Positions 8,149 to 15,728 of a DNA stretch of 64,000 nt are shown here, one piece after another; the stretch's first letter is position 1; every line of letters begins with the position of its first letter. The notes below the pieces were generated by a model, which saw only the letters and a program-made list of their open reading frames with translations, did not search any database and had not been told where the DNA came from. This DNA is from Haloplanus salinarum (lineage in GTDB: Archaea; Halobacteriota; Halobacteria; Halobacteriales; Haloferacaceae). The DNA is taken from positions 2,982,987 to 3,046,986 of the forward strand of contig NZ_CP101823.1 of the NCBI RefSeq assembly GCF_024498175.1, written 5' to 3'. Position numbers and translations under genes: made by a program.

Positions 8149-8561
8149 TCGGCCCGTCGCTTCTGCTCGACGGTCACGACCGGCACCTCCGCGTTCGAGA
8201 GGATCAGCTTCGAGACGCTCCCGAGCAGGATCTTCCCCAGCCCCGTGCGCTTGCGCGACCCGATGACGATGTAGTCCGGGTCGATGTCCTCGGCCACCTG
8301 CAGGATGTGGTTCGCCGTCCGCCCCGTGGGCAGGTCGCGGCGCGTCTGCTCGGGCATGATCCGAAGGTCGACTCCCTCCAGATCGCCGATCGCCGACCGC
8401 ACGATTTCGGTCACCTCCTCCCGGGCCCCCTCCTCGTCCCCCTCCTCCGGGACCACGTGGAGGATCACCAGCTCCATGTCCATGCTCGTCGCCAGGTCGT
8501 CTGCCGTCTCGACGACGCCCTTACAGCCCGGATCCCTGTCGATCGCTGCCAGTATCACCAT
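8142..8561 (-). CDS. Universal stress protein (UspA family)
   Basis: A 139-residue single-domain USP with an N-terminal strand (MVILAAIDRDP) and the C-terminal ATP-binding signature G-x2-(K/R)-x-GLGKILLGSVS (GSRKRTGLGKILLGSVS, about residues 101-117). Such proteins are cytoplasmic, often dimeric, ATP-binding stress factors. It is convergent with the MFS gene across the 52-bp duplication. The TTAAAT/AATAATT-rich stretch just upstream (8580-8592) could supply its promoter. Confidence 0.92.
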   Translation of the reverse strand: MVILAAIDRDPGCKGVVETADDLATSMDMELVILHVVPEEGDEEGAREEVTEIVRSAIGDLEGVDLRIMPEQTRRDLPTGRTANHILQVAEDIDPDYIVIGSRKRTGLGKILLGSVSKLILSNAEVPVVTVEQKRRAEA

Positions 8562-8945
8562 ACCAACAGCAATTCCTCACAATAATTAAATGACTTTCGA
8601 ACGCGTCATTCGTTACTACGCCGCCGATCCGGCGCCGGTCCGGTGTGGCCGTCGGTTGTCCGCCGGCGACGGCGCCACGTCGGGCGATTTCGACGGCGAC
8701 GCCGCCCGCGTTCGGATGGTTATATTCCCTTAAGGAATATACCCTTCATGATAAATCATGCAAAAAGTGCGCCATTCCGCGTTTATACCATCTTCACTGT
8801 CTTTCATCGGATCGAACATGCGGCACAGCGCCCATCGAGTCACCATCGCGTCGACGCGCGTCGACGCACCCGGAGGCATCGACCGTCAGCGGTCCCGACC
8901 ACGTCCCCGTCCCGAGGCGGACACCCCGACGGGGGGTGTGTGGCG
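8562..8945. promoter_or_regulatory. 384-bp intergenic region between usp and the Nramp-like gene
   Basis: This is the longest gene-free stretch in the window. Its left part should hold the stress-gene promoter (AATAATTAAAT, 8581-8591). The middle holds an AT-rich dyad (8721-8741) and then ATGATAAATCATG (8748-8760), itself a small palindrome. An open frame of 63 codons begins at 8758 and ends in a 4-base overlap with the Nramp-like start, but its composition (many Arg, Pro, Ser) does not look like a haloarchaeal protein. Confidence 0.5.
8721..8741. promoter_or_regulatory. AT-rich inverted repeat TATATTCC-N5-GGAATATA
   Basis: An 8-bp perfect inverted repeat with a 5-base spacer (CTTAA) in otherwise GC-rich DNA. 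It could be a TATA element embedded in an operator for a dimeric regulator of the downstream Nramp-like gene, whose start lies about 205 bases further on, implying a long leader. The regulator is unknown. Confidence 0.5.
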
Positions 8946-10337
8946 GTGAGCACCGGGTCCGTGGACGCGGCGACGGAGTCGCGGATCTCCGAACCGCCGG
9001 CCACGCTGAAGGAGTTCCTGAGCTACATGGGGCCGGCGTGGGTGTTCACCGCGTCGCAGATCGGCGGCGGCGAGGTGCTGAGCGTTCCGCTCGGCGGCGC
9101 CTACCTCGGCATGGAGGGCATCTGGCTCATCCCCCTCATCACGTTCACGAAGATCTTCGGTCAGTACTACCTCGTCCGCTACGGCGTCATGACCGGCGAC
9201 ACGTTCCTCGACGCCCTCTACGAGAAGAGCTGGGCGCTGAAGTGGATCTTCTACTACGTGTTCCTCGGCGGCCTGATCTACGCCATCGGGCTCTCGGGCC
9301 ACCTCGGCGAGACCGCGGGTGCCTTCTTCGAGCTGTATCCGGGCATCTCGACGAACCTGTGGATGGTGCTGACGGTGCTGGCCGGGCTCGGCATCGTCAT
9401 GACGCGGTCCTACGACCTGATCGAGAAGATCGCCACCTCGTTGCTGTGGATCTTCCTCGTCCTGATCGCGTTCGTCTCGCTCAGCACCGCGGACCAGTGG
9501 ATCGGCGGCCTCGCGGGCGGCCTCGTCCCGTCGGTCCCCGGCCAGGTCTCCGGCCTGGGCGTCGGCGGCATGGCCTTCGTCCTCACGATGTTCGGCTGGA
9601 TCGGCGCCGGGTTCGGCCCGACCGTCTCCTACGTCTGGTTCGCGAAGGACAAGGTGATGGGGATGTTCGAACCACTCGACGACGGCCACGACATCGACAA
9701 GTACGACCTCTCTGACGAGGAGATCGACCGTCTCAAGGGTTGGGGCGACATCGTCCTCTGGCAGAACCTGCTCTCCTCGACCATCCTGGCCGTCTTCTCC
9801 TTTTTCATGTGGACGGCCGCCGCCGCGACGCTGCACACCCAGGGCATCCAGCCCAGCGGCTTCACCGTCATCCCCGAGATGGCGGCCATCTTCACCACCC
9901 AGTTCGGCCAGTGGTCGGCGACCCTGTTCCTGCTGACGACCGTCGCCGCCCTGTTCTCGACGCTCATCGGTCCGCTCTACGGCATGTCGCGGCTCTGGGA
10001 GGACGCATTCGCGCTCCACGGCGTCTTCGAGAACTTCGACGTCACCCGTGACACCGTCTTCCGCGGGACGGTCCTGCTGTTCGCGGCCATCCCGCTCTCG
10101 CTCAACCTGGTGTTCGAGGCGCCGCTCATCCTCTTTGCCCTCTCGGGCGCCCTGTTCGCCCCGGTCATCGGCCTCATGTACCTCTCCGTGATGTACATGT
10201 CGTTCGACATCGACATCGATTCGCTCTCGCCGACGCGACGGTGGGCCGTCGCGCTGGCCGTCTTCGCGGGCGTCGTCATGATCGTCTCCGGACTCTGGGA
10301 GGCCCGCGGCTCCATCCAGACGCTCCTCGGGCTGTAG
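8946..10337 (+). CDS. Nramp-like (LeuT-fold) transporter lacking canonical metal motifs
   Basis: A 463-residue membrane protein with about 11 hydrophobic segments that aligns with the Nramp/MntH fold from GPAW through LIPLITFTKIFGQYYLVRYG. The canonical DPGN metal-binding motif of helix 1 is replaced by SQIGGGEV, and the MPH motif of helix 6 by a GPT-containing segment (FGPTVSYVWF). A charged loop (about residues 237-265, DKVMGMFEPLDDGHDIDKYD) follows helix 6. Loss of both motifs argues against classical Mn/Fe transport and resembles the non-canonical Nramp-related clades. The start is GTG at 8946; GTG at 8940 is also possible. Confidence 0.75.
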   Translation: MSTGSVDAATESRISEPPATLKEFLSYMGPAWVFTASQIGGGEVLSVPLGGAYLGMEGIWLIPLITFTKIFGQYYLVRYGVMTGDTFLDALYEKSWALKWIFYYVFLGGLIYAIGLSGHLGETAGAFFELYPGISTNLWMVLTVLAGLGIVMTRSYDLIEKIATSLLWIFLVLIAFVSLSTADQWIGGLAGGLVPSVPGQVSGLGVGGMAFVLTMFGWIGAGFGPTVSYVWFAKDKVMGMFEPLDDGHDIDKYDLSDEEIDRLKGWGDIVLWQNLLSSTILAVFSFFMWTAAAATLHTQGIQPSGFTVIPEMAAIFTTQFGQWSATLFLLTTVAALFSTLIGPLYGMSRLWEDAFALHGVFENFDVTRDTVFRGTVLLFAAIPLSLNLVFEAPLILFALSGALFAPVIGLMYLSVMYMSFDIDIDSLSPTRRWAVALAVFAGVVMIVSGLWEARGSIQTLLGL

Positions 10338-10377
10338 CCCCCGTACCTTTTCCTCTCCGCGGCCGCACGCCGCGTGC

Positions 10378-11424
10378 ATGCCCTTCGAGGCCGTCGCCAC
10401 CGAGACGCTGCTCGCCGGCCGGAGCGACTGGATCGACCGGGAGGCGGCGGCGACGCTCGCCGACCGACCGCTGGAGGCCGTCGACACCGAGTTCCCACAC
10501 CACGTCGGCGCGGTCGACTCGCCCGACGGGCCCGAGCGCCCACGCGAGCGCCACCCCGTGTTCTACGGCTGTTTCGACTGGCACTCCGCGGTCCACTGTC
10601 ACTGGACGCTCGTCCGCGGCCTCCGCCTGGTCGACGACCACCCCGACGCGGACGCCATCGGCCGCAGTCTCGACGCGCGGCTCACCCCCGCGAACGTCCG
10701 CCGGGAGGTCGACCGCTTCGAGGCCGACCCGTCCTTCGAGCGGCCGTACGGCTGGGGGTGGTTCCTGCGTCTCGCCGCCGAACTCGCCCGCTGGGACGAC
10801 GACCGGGCCGACGCGTGGCGGTCGACGCTCGCCCCGCTCGAACGGACGATCCGGACCCGCGTCGCGGACGACCTCCTCGCCCGGTCCCGGCCGTTCAGGG
10901 TCGGCACCCACCACAACTCCGCGTTCGCCCTGGGGTGTGTCCTCGACTACGCGCGGACCGTCGGGCGCGACGACCTGGCCGCCGCGGCCGCCGAGACGGC
11001 CCGCGACTGCTTCGCCGACGACCGGGACTACCCGATCGAGTACGAACCCCTCGGCTGGGACTTCCTCTCGCCGGCCCTGATCGAGGCCGACCTCCTGCGT
11101 CGGGTGTCCGACCCGCCGCGGTTCCACGCCTGGTTCGATCGCTTCCTCCCCGACTTCGACGGAACGGATCTCGACCCCGTGGACGCCGGGGCCGACGGCG
11201 GCGTCGCGCTCCACCTCGTCGGCCTGAACCTCTCCCGGGCGTGGTGTCTCGCCGGCCTCGCGGACGCCCTCGACGGCCGCCGGGCCGCCGGGCTGTCGCG
11301 GTGTGCCGAACGCCACGCGGAACGCGGGTTGGCGCGAGCGTTCACCGACGACTACGCCGGCGCCCACTGGCTCCCGTCGTTCGCGCTGTACCTCCTGACG
11401 CGAAACGAGGACGGGATCGGATAG
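10378..11424 (+). CDS. DUF2891 domain-containing protein
   Basis: A 348-residue soluble protein made largely of paired helices, resembling an alpha/alpha toroid. The YGCFDWHSAVHCHW segment (about residue 63), YGWGWFLRLAAELARW and the HHNSAFALGC motif match DUF2891, a family of unknown function found in bacteria and haloarchaea. The motifs recall glycan-active toroid enzymes, but no catalytic assignment is possible. ATG at 10378 follows a TACCTTTTCC box by about 30 bases, consistent with a leaderless transcript. It is convergent with the PEP-utilising gene (5-base gap). Confidence 0.85.
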   Translation: MPFEAVATETLLAGRSDWIDREAAATLADRPLEAVDTEFPHHVGAVDSPDGPERPRERHPVFYGCFDWHSAVHCHWTLVRGLRLVDDHPDADAIGRSLDARLTPANVRREVDRFEADPSFERPYGWGWFLRLAAELARWDDDRADAWRSTLAPLERTIRTRVADDLLARSRPFRVGTHHNSAFALGCVLDYARTVGRDDLAAAAAETARDCFADDRDYPIEYEPLGWDFLSPALIEADLLRRVSDPPRFHAWFDRFLPDFDGTDLDPVDAGADGGVALHLVGLNLSRAWCLAGLADALDGRRAAGLSRCAERHAERGLARAFTDDYAGAHWLPSFALYLLTRNEDGIG

Positions 11425-11429
11425 AAGGG

Positions 11430-12800
11430 TCAGTCGAGCCGCGGTTCGACGTCGTCGAGGTCCTCGCGGGCGGCGTCGAGCAGGAGTTTCCGCTCGGCGC
11501 GGGCGACGACCCGGCGCACCTCGTCGACCGCGTCGATGTTCGAGGACAGCGAGCTGATTCCCTTCTCGACGAGGAACTTCGCCATGTCCGGGTGTGATCC
11601 GGATTGGCCCGTGATGGTGGTGTCGACGTCGTGTTCGTTACACGCCTCGATGACCTCCGCCATCGCCTCCAGGATCGTGGGGTGGAAGTCGTCGAAGCGG
11701 TCCGCGACCATCGCGTTGTTGCGGTCCACCGCGAGCATGAACTGGACGATGTCGTTGGTACCGAGCGCGACGAAGTCGATGCCCTCGTCGATGATCTCGT
11801 CGATAGCACGGATGCTGGCCGGCGTCTCGATCATCGCCCCCCAGTCGTGTGTCTCGCGATCGATGCCCACCTCGTCCATCAGCTCCCGCGCCCGCCGCAC
11901 GTCCTCGGCGTCGTTGGGCAGCGGGAACATGACCTCGACGTTGTCGTAGCCCATGTCGTGCAGGCGCTTGAACGCCCGCAGTTCGAGTTTGACCATCTCG
12001 GGTTCCTTGAGGCTCCGCCGGATGCCCCGGTAGCCGAGCATCGGGTTGTGCTCGTGGGGTTCGTTCTCGCCGCCCTCCAGTTCCGCGAGTTCGTCCGTCG
12101 GCGCGTCCAGCGTCCGGGCGCGGACCGGTCGCGGGTAGAAGGCGTCCGCGACCTTCCGGATCTCCTCGGATATCTCCTCGACGAAGGCGTCCTCGCCGTG
12201 GTCGGCCACGTACTTCTCGGGGGTCTTGCTCGTCGAGAGCAGGATGTGTTCGAGGCGGAGCAGGCCGACGCCGTCGGCGCCCGTGTCGGCCGCCCGCTGG
12301 GCGGCGTCGGGGATGGAGACGTTCACCTTCACCTCCGTCGCCGTCGTGGGGGCGCCCCCGGTCGACGGGTCGGCGCGCTCCCCGGCCGGGTCGGCCTCCG
12401 CGTCCGCGGCCGTCGACGACTCCGTCTCCGGCTCCGCGACGACGACCGTCCCCTTCTGGCCGTCGAGCGTGATCCGCTGGTCGTCGGACAGGACCGCCGT
12501 CGCCTCGCCACAGCCCACGATGGCCGGCACGCCGAGTTCGCGGGAGACGATGGCCGCGTGGGAGGTCATCCCGCCCTCGTCGGTGATGATGCCCGCCGAG
12601 CGCTTCATCGCGGGCACCATGTCGGGGGCGGTCATCTCGGTGACGATCACGTCGCCCTCGTCGATCCGGTCGGCCTCGTCGATATCCTCGACGATCCGCA
12701 CGGGTCCCGTCGCGACTCCCGGACTCGATCCGTAGCCGCTGACCAGTTCCTCGCCCGGTTCCTGCACCTCGTCGATCGCTTCGGTCTCGTTCGCCGTCAT
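11430..12800 (-). CDS. PEP-utilising enzyme lacking the ATP-grasp domain (PEP synthase-like)
   Basis: A 456-residue protein built from the central phosphohistidine domain (GGMTSHAAIVSRELG, about residue 75) and the C-terminal PEP-binding barrel (TLDAPTDEL, GYRGIRRSL, GAMIETPAS, LGTNDIVQFMLAVDRNN). An Ala/Asp-rich linker (about residues 125-150) joins them. The N-terminal ATP-grasp domain of PEP synthase (usual length about 750-790) is absent: the gene starts directly after the GAPDH stop codon. The usual SICGQ motif with the catalytic cysteine reads TITGQ. It may bind or transfer phosphate from PEP rather than make PEP, or it may need a separate ATP-grasp subunit. It probably shares an operon with gap. 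Confidence 0.8.
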   Translation of the reverse strand: MTANETEAIDEVQEPGEELVSGYGSSPGVATGPVRIVEDIDEADRIDEGDVIVTEMTAPDMVPAMKRSAGIITDEGGMTSHAAIVSRELGVPAIVGCGEATAVLSDDQRITLDGQKGTVVVAEPETESSTAADAEADPAGERADPSTGGAPTTATEVKVNVSIPDAAQRAADTGADGVGLLRLEHILLSTSKTPEKYVADHGEDAFVEEISEEIRKVADAFYPRPVRARTLDAPTDELAELEGGENEPHEHNPMLGYRGIRRSLKEPEMVKLELRAFKRLHDMGYDNVEVMFPLPNDAEDVRRARELMDEVGIDRETHDWGAMIETPASIRAIDEIIDEGIDFVALGTNDIVQFMLAVDRNNAMVADRFDDFHPTILEAMAEVIEACNEHDVDTTITGQSGSHPDMAKFLVEKGISSLSSNIDAVDEVRRVVARAERKLLLDAAREDLDDVEPRLD

Positions 12801-13793
12801 TTAGATGTCGCCGATCCCCATCACGTCGTTCGTCAGTTCGATGCTCTCCGCCGCGTCGGCCTCGCCCATCATCGCGCGGATGGCGTCCACGTTCTCCGGC
12901 ACCACGTCGCTCTCGCGGTGGATCGACTGGAACAGGTGGAGCTGTGGCCCCTCCATCGTGATGGAGTCCTCGAAGATCTGGTTCTCGTAGAGGTTCATCC
13001 GGTCGCGGCCGCGGTCGAGGGCGAACTCCTGCAGTTCCCACCCCGAGTCGATGCCGAGGTCGCCGTCGACGACGTGGATGCGGGACTGCGAGGCCAGCAG
13101 GTCGCGGACCTCCGCCGCGCTCGGCTCCCCGCCGAGTTCCACGTTGACGCCGTGGAAGTGGTGGCGTACCGTCGGCACCTTCATCCCCATCGTCGTGATC
13201 GGGCCCATATCGGGGATGACCTCGAGCGCGTCCGGGCCGTGGTGGGACGGCATCGTCACGGGGTCCGCCGAGATGACCGCGTGCTCGCCCCGACAGCGGA
13301 CCAGCGTGATGCTCGCGCGTTCGACGCCGTACTCCTCGTGGAGCGGCGCGAACATCCGGTTCAGCCCCGTCGTGTTACAGGAGACGATCCGGACGTAGTC
13401 CTTGTCGGTCGCCTCGGAGTAGTTGGCGCGGGCGGTGAAACTCGCCTCGGCCACGTCCGCCCCCTCGCCGCCTTGGAACAGCGCGGGCGTGTCGTACTCC
13501 TCGTAGATGGGGCGGTACTCGGCGCCCATCCCCGCCGGCGTCGCGTCGGCGACGATGTCGCTCGCCTCGATGAGGTCGTGGACGTCGCCCGCGACGTCCA
13601 TCCCCACCTCGGCCCACCGGTCGTGTCGACCCTCGGGTACGTAGATGTCGTACCCGCGGTCGGCGGCCGCGTCCGCCGTGTGGTTCGGACTCGCCTTGCC
13701 GATGCCGACCAACTCCATGTCGGGCATCGAATCCACTGCGTCGGCAACCCGCTTGCCGATGGTACCGTAGCCGTTGACGCCTACGCGAATCAT
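12801..13793 (-). CDS. gap: Type II glyceraldehyde-3-phosphate dehydrogenase
   Basis: A 330-residue archaeal GAPDH. The NAD(P)-binding glycine motif is VGVNGYGTIGKRVADA at the N-terminus, and the catalytic cysteine lies in SCNTTG (about residue 140). The start ATG at 13793 (MIRVGVNG) is preferred over an upstream in-frame start. In Haloferax volcanii the type II enzyme is reported to work in gluconeogenesis. Its immediate neighbour here is a PEP-synthase-like gene with no intervening bases, which fits that direction of carbon flow. It is cytoplasmic and presumably tetrameric. Confidence 0.93.
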   Translation of the reverse strand: MIRVGVNGYGTIGKRVADAVDSMPDMELVGIGKASPNHTADAAADRGYDIYVPEGRHDRWAEVGMDVAGDVHDLIEASDIVADATPAGMGAEYRPIYEEYDTPALFQGGEGADVAEASFTARANYSEATDKDYVRIVSCNTTGLNRMFAPLHEEYGVERASITLVRCRGEHAVISADPVTMPSHHGPDALEVIPDMGPITTMGMKVPTVRHHFHGVNVELGGEPSAAEVRDLLASQSRIHVVDGDLGIDSGWELQEFALDRGRDRMNLYENQIFEDSITMEGPQLHLFQSIHRESDVVPENVDAIRAMMGEADAAESIELTNDVMGIGDI

Positions 13794-13912
13794 ACGCTCC
13801 GTTGACCGCTCCCGCATATAGTGTCGACGTATTTCGCAGGTTTTGCATTAACTTTCGTGCTTAACTCGGGGGCCGTCTCATCCCCGATGTCGGCGCTCGA
13901 CGCCACCCCACC

Positions 13913-14122
13913 ATGGTCAACCCGAAACAACAGGTCTCCAGTCGCGGTATCCGCGTGCTCGGGGTCTTCGTCCTCGCGTACCTGCTGGTCGGCTCGTACA
14001 TGTACTTCTATCTGGACCTCCCGACGCTCGCGTACGTCGCCTACGGCATCCTCAGCTGGGTCGGCGGGATGCTCCTGTTCTACCGCCTCCACACGAACTT
14101 CATGGCCGACTTCGAGCCGTAG
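13913..14122 (+). CDS. Small membrane protein, 69 residues, two membrane segments
   Basis: The basic N-terminus (MVNPKQQVSSRG) is followed by two hydrophobic helices (about residues 13-32 and 38-58) separated by a short loop, ending FMADFEP. I do not recognise a named family, though similar small two-helix proteins are common in haloarchaea. Codon use and third-position GC match the neighbours, and a TTAACTTTCG/TTAAC stretch lies upstream. It is divergent from gap. Confidence 0.65.
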   Translation: MVNPKQQVSSRGIRVLGVFVLAYLLVGSYMYFYLDLPTLAYVAYGILSWVGGMLLFYRLHTNFMADFEP

Positions 14123-14125
14123 CCC

Positions 14126-14250
14126 CGAGTACTATCACGAACGATCGTTTACGTTTCCGGCAGGATACCTCATTATCGACCGTTTTAATCACGATCGATA
14201 ATTACCTCGGTAAATATATTTGGGTCCAGCCATAATTTGCTAGGAGAACG
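14126..14250. promoter_or_regulatory. AT-rich promoter region upstream of the 83-residue membrane protein
   Basis: In a genome of about 70% GC this stretch is markedly AT-rich and contains TTTTAAT (about 14183), AATATATTT (14213-14221) and TAATTTGC, together with two GATCGT/ACGATC-type half-sites around 14150 and 14192. The position of AATATATTT, about 30 bases before the ATG, suits a TATA box. The GATCG repeats may be regulator sites, which is speculative. Confidence 0.45.
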
Positions 14251-14502
14251 ATGGCCGCCGTCTCAGATACTCACGACGACCGATTCGGGCCCGCATCCGG
14301 GAAGCGGACGCCCGACGCACAGGTCGCCCTCGGGGCCGTAATGCTCGCGACGGTTCTCGCCGTCGCCGCCGCCGGATACGTCCTCGGCTCGGGCGCCGCG
14401 GCCCGGACGGCCGTGGTGATGCTTCCCCTCCTCGTCGCCGCGTCCCTCCGCACCTCCCTCGCCGACCACTCGGCGTACGTCTCCCTCTCCCGACGCCGCT
14501 AG
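14251..14502 (+). CDS. Small membrane protein, 83 residues
   Basis: A hydrophilic N-terminus of about 25 residues is followed by two Ala/Val/Leu-rich membrane segments (about 26-46 and 50-66) and a short basic tail ending SLSRRR. The family is not recognised. It is preceded by an unusually AT-rich region (14126-14250) with several TATA-like boxes. The end overlaps the convergent methyltransferase gene by 4 bases. Confidence 0.6.
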   Translation: MAAVSDTHDDRFGPASGKRTPDAQVALGAVMLATVLAVAAAGYVLGSGAAARTAVVMLPLLVAASLRTSLADHSAYVSLSRRR

Positions 14503-15314
14503 GGTCGATAGAGAACGTCGTACCCGTGGGCGACGTACGTCAGCGTTCCCGCTTCTAGCTGTCGACGACGGCTCGACAGCCACGACTCCACCGCCGGCAC
14601 CGCCACCGCGTCCGCGACGAACGACAGGATCCGTTCGAGGAAGTACCGCTCGTCGGCCGGGTAGTCGCCGTCCCGGGGGTGGACCACCCAGTCCGACGCC
14701 CCGGCCGCCAGCAGGTCCCCGCCGCGCGCCCGACAGCGGTCGAGCAGGTGCCGACCGGCCCGGACGTCCCGTCCCGGTTCGTCGTCGATGGCCCGGTGGT
14801 ACGCCTCGAGGACGGCGTCGTCGTCGGGGTGGTCGGGCTGGAAGAGCGTCTCGCCGTCGAACGTGATCGGCGCGTACACCAGCCCGTCGGGGCCGAGCGC
14901 CGCCGCGAAGGCGTCCAGCGCCGAGTCGATCGGCACCAGATCCATGAACGATCCCGCGACCACCAGGTCCGCCCGCTCGTCGTCGAACGCCTCCAGCGCG
15001 TCGCCCGTCTCGAACCGTACCGTCAGGTCGCCGACGCGGAACCCCGCGTCGGTGCGCTCGGCGTCCAGTTCCGTCGCCCGCAGGTCCCGCGCGCGCTCGA
15101 CGACCGCCGGATCCCGGTCGACGCCGCGGTACGACCCGGCGGTCACTCCCCAGTCCAGGAGCCGGGGGACGGTGACGCCGGTGCCGGCCCCCGCCTCCAG
15201 CACCCGGGGTGCCGACGGGAGCGCCGCCCGGAGACGGTCACGGACCCGCCGGTCGAGCGCCCGTTCGTCGACCGTCCGTTTCGCCTCCAGATACCGCTCC
15301 TCGGCGTGCTCCAT
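14499..15314 (-). CDS. Class I SAM-dependent methyltransferase
   Basis: A 271-residue protein with a Rossmann-like SAM-binding motif I VLEAGAGTG (about residue 38), an acidic motif II VDRDP, and a motif IV region DLVVAGSFMDLVP. The start ATG at 15314 overlaps the stop of the PTPS-like gene by one base (TGATG), so it is the last gene of a tight operon running from 19618. The substrate is unknown. In context it would methylate a small-molecule intermediate of the cluster pathway. Confidence 0.82.
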   Translation of the reverse strand: MEHAEERYLEAKRTVDERALDRRVRDRLRAALPSAPRVLEAGAGTGVTVPRLLDWGVTAGSYRGVDRDPAVVERARDLRATELDAERTDAGFRVGDLTVRFETGDALEAFDDERADLVVAGSFMDLVPIDSALDAFAAALGPDGLVYAPITFDGETLFQPDHPDDDAVLEAYHRAIDDEPGRDVRAGRHLLDRCRARGGDLLAAGASDWVVHPRDGDYPADERYFLERILSFVADAVAVPAVESWLSSRRRQLEAGTLTYVAHGYDVLYRP

Positions 15315-15691
15315 CACAGCGCCCGCTCGTGGCTGGCCCACGCGTCCTCGTCCTCCCACATCCGGATCGTCAGGCGCGTGGGCGTGTTCGTCGGCACCGC
15401 CTCGACGAACCGGTCGCCGAAGACCCGCGCGAAGCGCTCGACGCTCGGGTTCGCGTCCGCGAACTCCGGCAGGTCGTTCAACAGCGTATCGCGGTAGCGG
15501 GCTTCGAGTTCGTCGAGCGCGGCGTCGACGGCGTCGATGTCGACGAGGTAGCCGTACTCGTTCAGGTCGGGGCCGGCGAACCGAACCGCCACTTCGAAGT
15601 GGTGACTGTGAATCTCGCCCTCGGGGCCGGGGTCGGGGACCGTGAGGAAATGTTGGGACACGAAGTCCCGCGACACGGAGAGCCGATACAT
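15314..15691 (-). CDS. 6-pyruvoyl-tetrahydropterin synthase (PTPS/QueD) family protein, catalytic Cys replaced
   Basis: A 125-residue T-fold protein. Zinc ligands are visible as FVSQHF (first His) and the HSH of EIHSHHFEV (second and third), and NPSVERFA matches the NPTxE motif that anchors the substrate. The catalytic cysteine normally four residues before the HxH pair is Glu here (EGEIH). Cys-to-Glu exchange is reminiscent of the PTPS-III group, which makes 6-hydroxymethyl-dihydropterin, but the spacing may differ. It sits in a sugar/lipid-type operon rather than with queC/queE, so archaeosine synthesis is unlikely. Confidence 0.8.
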   Translation of the reverse strand: MYRLSVSRDFVSQHFLTVPDPGPEGEIHSHHFEVAVRFAGPDLNEYGYLVDIDAVDAALDELEARYRDTLLNDLPEFADANPSVERFARVFGDRFVEAVPTNTPTRLTIRMWEDEDAWASHERAL

Positions 15692-15728
15692 ATCCGGCGG
15701 TGGGCCGCGAGCGCCTTATACGCTCGGC

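Noticed and set aside
8758-8949. 63-codon open frame ending in a GTGA overlap with the Nramp-like start, as a possible leader peptide gene
   Set aside because: Composition is Arg/Ser/Pro-rich and basic, unlike haloarchaeal proteins, and no second signal supports translation. Kept only as a remark in the intergenic entry.
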